A DNA stretch of 64,000 nt from Branchiostoma floridae (Eukaryota > Chordata > Leptocardii > Amphioxiformes > Branchiostomatidae): positions 24,908,660-24,972,659 of the forward strand of contig NC_049980.1 in NCBI RefSeq assembly GCF_000003815.2, in the 5' to 3' direction. The notes below the pieces were generated by a model. That model was not told the DNA's origin, did not search any database, and was given only the letters and a program-made list of their open reading frames with translations. Shown here in pieces: positions 21,975 to 31,943 of the stretch; position 1 is the stretch's first letter, and every line of letters begins with the position of its first letter. The position numbers and the translations under genes are program-made.

Positions 21975-22071
21975 ACGGACAGGTGGGCGGAGCTAATCCT
22001 TATACGGGACATTTCCTCGTATAGATCAATGGACACAATTGTGAAAGGAAACGTCATAGGTAAATATTAGA
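21975..22071 (+). repeat. single-arm relative of the intron-1 foldback, just upstream of the TATA box
   Basis: The order of blocks (GGACAGGTGG, GGAGCTAA, GGGACATTTCC, CAATGGACACA, GTGAAAGGA, AAATATTAG) matches one arm of the element at 20824-21153 in the same order. It ends about 35 bases from the TATA box, so it forms the proximal promoter of the large gene. Confidence 0.65.
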
Positions 22072-22079
22072 ACGGTGAC

Positions 22080-24100
22080 CACGAGGAAATAAGATATCAT
22101 GTTACTTCACTCCAATTTGGAAAAAGTGTGAACTTCGAAAGGATTTCAGTGTTTTTCTTTGGGCTTTCGACAAAACATCACATGTATTTTGTCTCCTCGC
22201 TTGGTCAAGTGGTACACCTGTACCGAAATTGCTCGGTCTCTATAGAAAGTAACCAGTGTCAATTGTAACAGGTGGCGTAAGACAGTGTGCTCTTGTGGCA
22301 TGCAAATGTTAAATTTTCGACGCTTCCCTTTCTATGCTTAACATTTTCAAAAGTCATTTCGTTTGTCCTACACAACTGCACGCAATTCCATATCCTGGGT
22401 GGCCCATCATCATAAAGCCATATCGCACACCTTTGCTAGCCGTACTCTGTATTGACAGAGAGTGATATCCAGTATATAGTTAGATCTATTAGCCTTTGCT
22501 GGACAGCAGTACAGTTGTTCTAAATGTAGTTGATACCCCTCAAATTAGCGAGGTGAAATACGAGGGCCGCACCCTGCCCACGAAGCAAGGCGCCTCTGTC
22601 GTCCAGGTAACGCTCTACAGGTACCCGCCGATGGTGGCCGGAAAGGGTTTATGGTGACGATGACCTTTTGATAACGACTGTTTTATCAGCGGTTATAGGT
22701 GTAACCAAATCACACCTGTACTTTCTATGGGGCCGCACCTGATAAGTTAAGTCATTCTATCGTAGCTTTCAACATGTGTAATGATAGCTGGGTTCGCTCT
22801 TTCAGGTACAATTGTTCGTGCTGTTGGAGAGTACTAAACTTGACGTTGCTATGTTGATAAGGCAAATTATGAGCTAACACTAAACCCCGGCAAAAGGTCA
22901 ACCCAACCAGCGTCACAATCCTTTTACCCACCCATGTCTTGTGTTTTCTTTACGTTATTAACTTTAGCATTCTTGAGACTGCCGGTAGGTCAACAACCGG
23001 TAAATGTCCTTACTGTGACATCCTAGTGGATACGACAGGTAGATTTAAGAGTTAGATAAGTTGTACTATAACGCTGACGAACGTATATATTCTACAACCA
23101 TCTATAACCTATAACAAAGGAATGTGTGGCTATTCATTTCAACTATATATTAACGTTAACAGTGGATGCCAGTGCAAGTGCACGTAGACAATTAAGCGTA
23201 GTCGTGCAGAGTTGCACACCACGCACATTTGTGTCCATATCTCGAGAGTCTCGGTCACGTAGCCGCGCATGAAGGCATGCAGAGTCGCACACCTTAACGT
23301 TACACAATAAGATCCCTACAACATTCTATTGTTTGACGTAAACAGGGTGGAGTTGACGGTGGGACGTCATTGTAATATTCTGTAATAACGCAGCTTATCG
23401 TTCCGGAAACACTTTATTTAACTTTACAGCGTGATTCTCGGGAGTACAGGAAAAACGTCGCCACGCCTGACTTAGGCCTCACATCACCACGTGCGCAAGG
23501 GCAAAGGTCACTTCATTTATGACTTTCGTCAGGCGTCGTCTGATTGTGTCGACAGTAGAAATCCTATATTCTCGGACAGTTGTGAGTCTTGTAACACTGT
23601 TGAAATGTGTCATAAGTAGTTTTGACGGAAAATTACATGCACACATAGTCCTTGAAGAAATAATAGGTTTATTGATGTTATGTTTTATGGCCTACATAAT
23701 AATAGGAGGAATCAGGAAGTAAAATGTCAAGCTATGGCTGTGAAAATTATCAGTTACGTCACACTTCCGGTCACCTGCCCCCACCTCCTTCTTTTCGCAG
23801 AAAAAACCTTGTCATTGGAAAACTGAGACAAGATAAACCGTAGCTATTCCCCTGGCCATTTCCTTGTCACTGTTAAACAGGATTATGAACAGGCAGACAG
23901 AAATGATTTCCAAGTAACAGTTTCCACCAAAGTAACGACGCAGGTAATCTTAAATTTTCGTTCCATATTATGGGATCACTATAGGATCAGAACAAGCAAC
24001 ATTTTTCTGCCACTCAAACCTAATTTTAGAAGTTCTGACACCTGTTTTCGTCTGTCAGTGTCCGTCCATAATGACGAAAATCACAACACAAATAGACTCT
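22080..24100. other. intergenic region between the two minus-strand genes
   Basis: No supported gene. It holds an octamer-like ATGCAAAT at 22300-22307 upstream of the large gene. Minus-strand AATAAA motifs near 23668 and 23411 could end the phosphodiesterase transcript. No repeats of note. Confidence 0.45.
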
Positions 24101-24163
24101 ATGTTACTCTGAAAGAAATACCCATACTGTGTAAAAACTCCACTGCGCCTGACAGAAAGCTAT

Positions 24164-27100
24164 TTAAACTATTAAAACGGTCAACAGACAAGTCAAGACT
24201 AAAACCATCTCAATTTTTTTGCTTTCCGGAGCGCCCCCGGTGATTTTGTCATTGACGCACACGTCATAATCGTCATGTCCAACAGCAATGATAGAACAGA
24301 CATGGTCTACCCAGCAGTTATTATCACATGTTTCGGTAGGATCATAGCTTAGAGTGTTAAACTGGTGATATTTGCGAAACTGTGACACGTCTGGGCCGGT
24401 GAAGGAGGAGGCCAGGCGGTGTAGAGAGTCCGTTCCCCCGTCGGGCAGTCCGAACGTGACGGTGAGCGAGTAGGCCTCCTGCCACACGGGCCTGCCGCTC
24501 AGGTTGGCCTCTGTCAGGTTGGTGTAGTATTGAACCACATCCTGTTGTTGGATATAGGAAAGGAAACATGTGAATAGGTTTGCCTAGTTTTACAATGATT
24601 GTTATGGTCAATATGGTGTAAAATAAAATGTATATAATTTCCACTATATTCTCCACCAGAGACTTCTGTGCGCATGCGCCTCAAAAATTAAACATGTAGA
24701 ATACTTAACCAGAGAAGTTGGCTGGGTAAAGGCATTTAGGGCCTCATGAGACTAGGTCTCCTGGGTTTCACCGTAAATGCTGGTCCGGCTCTTCTTTTAG
24801 TTTTCGACAAGGAACCAGAAAAACAACGTCCGTCGCCCATGTCCAAGTTCAGAACGTGTTGCCCCCCAGTCAGAACGTGTCTTTCCCGAAGGCCTGGCCT
24901 TCTACGATTCTCTAATATCCCGATTATCTGAGCTTTACGCACTTGCCATAAACCCATTCGATAAAGTTTATTAAGTCGTTATTGGTTTAATTTACCTTAA
25001 TCTGTAGCGTCTGCCTGTCGTACTTGTACAGCCTGACTCCGGGGTTGTTGGCGCCGAACCCGCTGATGCCGGGCAGCGTGGTCCTCCACGGGGTCACGGC
25101 AGGACACAGGAACATCGAGCTCACAGCTGAGCCTGGAGCAAAGAGGAAAGTTCAGAAAGTTGGCTTAAAGAAATGCAAAGACCGTTGCTAGGCACCCACC
25201 ATACCCAACGCGGGGTTATTTTGGGGAGCCACCACAAGGCCCTAAGGGGCAATATCAGGTCGACTCGTCGTACAAGATTCATACAAGGGCACAGTAAGCG
25301 TGTCGTAATTTTGATGAATGAATGAAGACCTTTATTGTACATTCATACCCACTGGGTTTAGTACAGGTCACAACAAATGATACAACATGATATAATGATA
25401 CAATGAATCTACACTACTCAAGGATCGTATTCTACTGCGTACATTCGGCTTCTTCTCGTTTCTTTGTGATATTGAAAATGTAAGAACAGATATGCTTTAT
25501 AAGTAAAGGCTTGTCTAGACTCATAAGGAATATAAATTTGTCTATATTACTTAGTTGTATGAAGTGGGGGAACATGGATTCTATTAGTCTGTAGAGTTCA
25601 GCTCTCTCTTTCTTGTACAAACTACATTCTACTACAAAATGATGTTCGTCTTCTAACTTATCTAGATTGCAGTATCTACATATTCGTTGTTCTAGAGGAG
25701 TGCGGTTATGTCTTCCGGTTTCGATGTGTAATTTGTGGCAACTGACTCGTAGTTTTGTGACGGCCGTCCTGTGCCGAATATTGTCAATATCCAGGTATTG
25801 TTCCACATTATAAGTGGACTTGAACAGTCTGTAAGACCTCAATTTGTTTTTAGCGGATCCACCTTTGTTGTCATTGTGTATCTCTCTTAGAAAAGTTTGA
25901 AAATAAATGTCTTTCAGACGCTGATTGATAGAATTGATAATTTGAGACGAATTTGTATTGTGCTGTAGAGGACAATGCCATACATAACCATAGCCGCATT
26001 CCTCCAGTGACTGGCGAACTCCTGACGCCCAACACTTGGCTCCAGCCTTGTCTAAATCTATCTGGCAAGAAAGAGCGTCTGACTGGAAACTGTCTGCTGG
26101 TACTTTCTGGCGAAGTCTAATTAAGTGTTTAATAGCATTTAGGGAGGCTTCCAAATGAATGGGGAACCTCCCTAACTCGGCTCTAGCGGCGAGGCCACTT
26201 GTGGATCTTGGCACGTGTAGGGTTTGCTTACAGAATTTTAGATGTATTGTTTCAATAGGACAGGATTTGGGGCTTTTAACAGAACCCCAGATTTCCGATC
26301 CATAGAGAATTATGGGCTTAACACATGTATCAAAAAGTTTGTTTCTGACAGACAAAGGAGCATCGGCTTTGTCTAGGGATTGATTTATCCCGAATAAAGC
26401 TTTCAGACCCTTACTGTACAAGTGTTTGTTGTTCGCCTTGAAAGTACCCGCAGAATTGACAACAATACCTAAATAACAATAGTTTGTCACTATTTCAACA
26501 GGATTGTTCTTATACATGAAATACACATCTTTTGGTATACGACCACCCTTAGTGAAAACAATTATTTTTGTTTTCCTAAGGTTCACATTTAGGTGCCATG
26601 TTTGACAGTATTCTTCTAGTCTATTCAAAGAACATTGTAGACCTTGTTTTTATTCAGAGAAAAGAACTAAATCATCTGCATACAATAGACAAGAGACACG
26701 CTTACTGTACATAGTTGGGGGGTTACACATATCATTATCAAAGACAGATGTAATATCACTTAAAAATAAATTGAATAAAGTTGGGCTTAAATTACAACCC
26801 TGTCTGACACCACAGTTTGTGACAAAAGGTTCAGTCAGACCTTGACTGTATTTCACACGATTTGTAGTTTTTGAATACATGTCTTTGATAGTTCGAAGAA
26901 AGTTGCCCTGTATACCTAACTTGTTTAATTTGTAAAGGAGGCCATTTCTCCAGACGGAGTCGAACGCTTTACTAAAATCTACGAAACATGCAAAGAGACG
27001 GGAATTTTTACTTAGATACTTGCTAACTAATGTACTTAACACGAAAAGATTATCTGTAGTTCTAAAGTTCTTCCTAAACCCTGCCTGATGGGGTTTGAAA

Positions 27101-29933
27101 AGACTATTGTTTTCGGCATAACTAACTAAGCGATTGTTTAATATAGAGGAGAATAGTTTACCTAAGCAGCTAATTATGGAAATTCCGCGGTAGTTGTCTG
27201 GGAGAGATGGGTCGCCGGATTTGTGAATTGGAACAATGTTTGATGTGTACACGGGAGTACATTCAAATTCAAAACCATGCTTGATGCACTATTGTGCAGA
27301 TTCCCATGATGTTGAAAGTTTTTATCTATTCATCTTGCAATCAACCATGATGAAATTCTCACCGTCATCATCGTAGAAGACACGGAAACTGTCCGTGTGG
27401 TGGTGACCGAAGAACTGCCCTGCGATGACTGACGAGTGCTTCCGAATGAGTTCGTTGTAGCGCTCGTTAAAGTTCGGGTACATCCAGTACTGGCTTCTCT
27501 TTAGCTCGAAAAAGCCGGGTGGCAGGTGTCCGACAATAAAAACCTATGAATTCAATGGTACACAGAAAAGTCAATGTGTGGAACAGGTAAAGACTAAACA
27601 AACGAGCGCTGTGTAAACTGAATCATGTCACAGTTCATCTACTAATATCCATCAATGAAATAACAATAATACCATTTCTGAGTTTGTTTGGGCGTCGCCG
27701 AGCACTCTGTCCAGCCAGGCGAAGTGTCCCCCTGGATCCTCCATGTCTTTTGTCACCAGATTAGATTTGTAGTGGAGGTTGGTGTTCACGCTAACAATGC
27801 GCAGGTGAGGGGCAGCGGACACCGCGTAGTAACCACCTGTAGATACAGGTCATGTGTTCTTAGAACTTCAGATAGCTGCGTTTGAACATTGGCAGGCAAA
27901 TAGCCGTTTTGACCCCAAGGGCATCTTTACTAGATATCATAAGTTAAGGAAGCCCAACTAGAGTCACCGTGGCTACTTTGCAAGCTGTTAAGTATGTACT
28001 AGAATCAGTTTATCCGGATCAGTTTATTCGTTTAATATGACACACCAAGTTGTTGAAACCCAGTTGTAAGTAGCAGTTTCGCAATAATCTGTTTACATTT
28101 TTGTGACAAAACAGTTTTGTTTGCCCCCTCCCCTCTCGCCAGTTATGTACCTTGCTTGAAGGCGCTGTTGGCCCCGTCGTCATCCATCCAGTCCCGCCAG
28201 AACCCGGCCACCGCGTCGTAGATGTCACTTCCATTGGGCGGTAACTGGTTCTTAGGGTGGTAGTCATGGTTACCAAGGGCTGCATACACCCTCTTGGTCG
28301 GAAAGACCTCCTTTAGCAGTGACGTCAGGTTACCGATGATGTTGATGACAACCTGCTGTCCGAGCTCTTCGTTAGGCACGTGCGGGGTGTCATCCCTGAG
28401 ACGTTAGGACACAGTGCAAGATACAACTGGTATATGAATTTTGGCGATTTTCATCGTCCTGACTTGATATACCTCCTAGAATACTTTGCTTATTTTTTCA
28501 GTATCATAATCTGAATCTTTACGATATTCTGAACATTTATGATACGATAATCTGAGCATATATGAAATGATGAGCAAATCACACCACACCTACTCATGTT
28601 TTTATTTGATCTTTGGAGAAGTACGGGACAGCCTAAGACTTGTAGCTAGGGCCAGCAGAGAATCTATTCAGCAGCCAAGGCAGGTCTTCCCGAAGAATTT
28701 AGACAAGAACACCGATGATTTGTCATGCAGGGAGAGTTTGCCGGACAAGATTTCGGACAAGCCTTGGCTGCCGAACAGATTCTCTGTCGGCCCTGGGTAA
28801 AGTCAGGTTTCCAGGGTATAGGCTTCCGTCACTCGATGACAAAATCTCTTGCAACATCGTCAAACCATCCTCACCCTGTCCACAGTATAAAGTCGGGGTT
28901 GGCTTCTATCTGCCTCATGGCGTACACCGAGGAGTTGATAAGTGCCCAGGGGGCGTCACACAGGTAGTCTCCCCACACCCCCGGGGAGCCGTCCTGCTGC
29001 CCGCCCGACACGTGGCACATCTCGCCTGGGACCCCGGCGGTGGAGTAGCGGGGATCATAGTGGAAATCTGTCACCTGCCAGAACCAACCTGGACGCATGG
29101 GACGGACAGGATAAGTTCAGAGGGACATTAGGTAGTAAAATGATGACAGGCTGGCATATACAAATTATGAATGTGACCTTTGGACCGATCAAGTACATTG
29201 CGAGAGCGAATTACGTATGTACAAAAGGCATATGGATCAGTCGCTTGCCAGAACCATTCTGGAAGCGCTGGATGGACAGGACAAGTTCAGAGGGACATTG
29301 TCGGTAAAATGAAAACGATGGCAGGTCAGCATATACACATTATGAATGTGACCTTTGGACCGATCAAGTGCATTGTGAGAGCGAATTACGTGTGTGCAAA
29401 AGGCTTAGAGAACAGTCGCTTTCCTTGTACGATACCATGCCAGGAAAATAAGAGGACGTGGCCTCCGGGTAGAAAATAAAATCAGGAAAGCTAGAACCTG
29501 CAACAACACTCACACGCCCTCGCATGATGCACAGCAAACTGTGCGACTTGGCAAACAAACAGGTCCAGCAGATCTATACAGGGTTATGGAGGGCTAGGAA
29601 ACATAACTTGGACTTGGACCAATATACATCTCCTCCATCGGTCTTCTTTTTAATCCAACAGAGTAGTACATGCTCATTACAACAGTCACCCGACCGTTAC
29701 TTGTGAATACATATATACTAGTCATATAAAATCACAGAGCAGCACTCTTACACACACTAGTTAACGGTGGGTATAACGTTATGCACCTCCCCTCCCAACA
29801 TCTACTCTGACAATCGATTTATTGTATTGCCATTGGACAGTAGCAGGTTATGATATCTACCGTGACCTGTGTACCCACCGTCCTCAGTAGCTACACTTTG
29901 GGTCCATACAAGCACCACAAACAGGAGAAACAT
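24164..29933 (-). CDS. Smpdl3: acid sphingomyelinase-like phosphodiesterase, SMPDL3 type
   Basis: Complete gene of seven coding exons: 29879-29933, 28875-29088, 28151-28395, 27673-27836, 27363-27543, 24996-25132, 24164-24541. Frames join exactly to 1374 nt, 457 residues, the usual family length. A signal peptide (1-16) is followed by the calcineurin-type metallophosphoesterase core: D26-x-H28, G90-D91, G131-N-H-D134, G231-H232 and G272-H-H-H275, the full set of di-metal ligands. There is no saposin domain, which separates it from acid sphingomyelinase proper. A hydrophobic C-terminal tail (VLVLTCLLTVLIV) suggests a GPI signal as in SMPDL3B. The family hydrolyses phosphodiester or nucleotide substrates outside the cell or in lysosomes; the substrate here is unknown. 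Intron 5 (25133-27362) carries a LINE. The assignment to SMPDL3A or SMPDL3B is uncertain. Confidence 0.93.
25314..27290 (-). mobile_element. 5'-truncated non-LTR retrotransposon (LINE) in intron 5 of the phosphodiesterase gene
   Basis: The minus strand encodes a reverse transcriptase from about 27285: PIHKSGD, NYRGIS, the AFDSVW block, GVRQGCNLSPTLF and the catalytic YADDLV. A single in-frame TAA at 26650-26652 interrupts the frame just after the YADD block. The same frame continues to 25432, through a KTKIIVF segment and a C-terminal Cys/His cluster (CRYCNLD-EDEHHFVVEC). The 3' end has AATAAA and a TTCATTCATTCATC tail near 25314-25335, as in CR1/L2/Rex-like elements. The endonuclease and 5' part are missing. 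It lies in the same orientation as the host gene. Confidence 0.88.
28647..28797. mobile_element. MITE-like inverted repeat, about 150 bp, in intron 2 of the phosphodiesterase gene
   Basis: Arms at 28647-28695 and 28743-28797 are imperfect reverse complements sharing AGGGCC-RCAGAGAATCT and CAGCCAAGGC blocks. Internal sequence is short and non-coding. Confidence 0.65.
29069..29440. repeat. tandem duplication of about 175 bp including the exon 2 splice acceptor
   Basis: Two copies are visible. They share GCCAGAACCA, AAGTTCAGAGGGACATT, TTATGAATGTGACCTTTGG, ACCGATCAAGT and GAGAGCGAATTACGT. The left copy contains the real acceptor and first bases of exon 2 (29077-29088); the right copy holds a degraded version near 29248-29265. 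Confidence 0.75.
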
Positions 29934-29983
29934 GGCCGGGTTACGCCACCGTTACCGCGCGATTGTTGTGGTCTGACCTGTTT

Positions 29984-30439
29984 AGGTCTCATTGATGAGT
30001 TTCTTCTTCCCATAGTCTCATAGACTTCTATGTTATAATTCGTGGTTTAAATGGGCGCGTTCATAATGAAACTGCTTGAAATTTCAGCAAATTTTTCATT
30101 CTATGTCGAGCACATTTACTCTATATCGTGGAAAACAATTGCCAACGTAAACTATACATAGGAACTATTTTATAGCAATTACAAACTACGATTAGTCAAT
30201 CCCCACAAAAGGCACTTTTTCGCTGCTAGTGTACAACCGCACCACTCAGAACCCCCGACTGTGTACCTCCGACCTAGCGCGCGGCTGCAAAACTTTACCT
30301 GCTATTTTTTTCTTCAGTTACAAACAAGCTTTCACCAATCTAACTTTTGAGATCAGTTCCGCTGGCTGAAAGGGAATTTCTCACCGCTAAAAACATGCGT
30401 CCGTGCGTGCAGCCGTTTATAAATACATCAATGAGACCT
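29984..30439. mobile_element. MITE-like element, 456 bp, just upstream of the phosphodiesterase gene
   Basis: Perfect 14-bp inverted ends AGGTCTCATTGATG (29984-29997) and its complement (30426-30439). With the first base counted as flank, TTTA occurs on both sides as a possible 4-bp target duplication. It starts only about 50 bases upstream of the start codon at 29933. No coding capacity. Confidence 0.55.
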
Positions 30440-31846
30440 TTAGAGCAAACATTGTAGAGGGGGTAAACCAGCTGCATCGACTGAAATAGACGTATCACTG
30501 CACTACCACGGTACCAGTAGCAACAGTCACATTATATATACCAAGGCGCAGAAAGGAGGCGCACACGCCCCCTACAACCTTACTTGGCAAGTTCATGGAC
30601 TCCTCGGGTATCAGAGGCTTGCATGAGTTATCAAATTTGGAAATGGAGTGTGGGCCGGAGGCATAGCCAAGTAGACACAATCGGACAAAATGGTCGGTCC
30701 CCAGGATCAGGAAGCAAAATTAATTTTTAACCCGCTCGTTAGCCATTGTTGAGTTGGGCATGGTGGATGACTTTGTACAAGTAAGAATACGTTCACATGT
30801 CTGATAGCCTTACAAAAAATTCATTCCATTTCAGAAGTCTCAAAGTCTCAATGACATTGTAGTAATAGAGCTATCATGACCCCAGCCGGGCGTTTTATCT
30901 GCAGTACCTCTCCTGACCGTCGCGAGAAAAATTGCAAACCATGGCCATCAAATCGAAAACTCTCAAAATTTAGAATGACGGTGTAGTAAAGTCATTCAGA
31001 AGAATAGACATGAAGGCAGAAGAAATTTGGTATAATAGAGAAAACGGGATATGCAGAGCGACCATAAAGACTCCTGTTTCTCCGTATGCCCACAGCTCCG
31101 GTGCCATTACAAATCGCATGGTGACGCTGCTGAAGCATTGTACTGTACTGCACTGTACATATGTGACACTCGAGCCAATGTGCACTCATTTCATTGTTGG
31201 ATGACAATGCTTGCAATACCACTGGATATTGGAAGAGAGCAGTTTTTTTCTGATTGCCCATTTTCTGACAAGCCTAAAGGGCTGTTTGAATAACACTACA
31301 GCTTTCTCTCCAAATACTGTATCTTTGTCGTCTTTTCGTGATCTTCAAGCAGATGTTGGGAGGCAACATCGTTACGTGTTCCTTGATGCTGCTTTCTGTT
31401 ACAAAGAAGGATGCAGTTTAATAACAGAAACGTGTAGCTATGAAAACGTAACTAGTTTGCCCACCCAATATCTGCTTAGAGGTCAGCCAATTTGCTCACC
31501 AGGACTGTGCACGTGGGCCTTCCTCATACATGTGACTGTTAATAAGTTATAATAAGACTGGAGTGGCCCAAGTAGCTAAATATGGATGGTTGTCAGAGTA
31601 CTCAACTACACGAGTAACGTCAATCGTGTTGATTCTGATTTTGAGTACTTTTTGAGTTCTAGGATGTAAGCTATCTTAACAATGGTGATGTGCGTCATTA
31701 CTACACGTGCACCGCTTATGTTGATGATGATTAGTCGAGCTCAACACCACGTGAACACAGACGCATTTTCAACAAGCCTGTAACAAGTTGAATAGGACAG
31801 AGATTGGAAAGAGAGAAAAAAGATGTAGTCACTAATTGAGATAACT

Positions 31847-31943
31847 TGGTTACCAAACCCCAGCCCGATCTCAAAAATATCTATCGTGCAGGGTAGATAT
31901 TTTTGAAATCCGATCATCGGGCTGGGGTGTGGTATCCAGGCTA
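31847..31943. mobile_element. MITE copy A of a shared small family
   Basis: Arms carrying ACCAAACCCCAGCCCGAT on the left and ATCGGGCTGGGGTGTGGT on the right face inward around an AT-rich centre (ATCTCAAAAATATCTA and its near complement). Ends resemble TAGCCTGGATACCA, the same as at 42314-42401. Confidence 0.7.
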
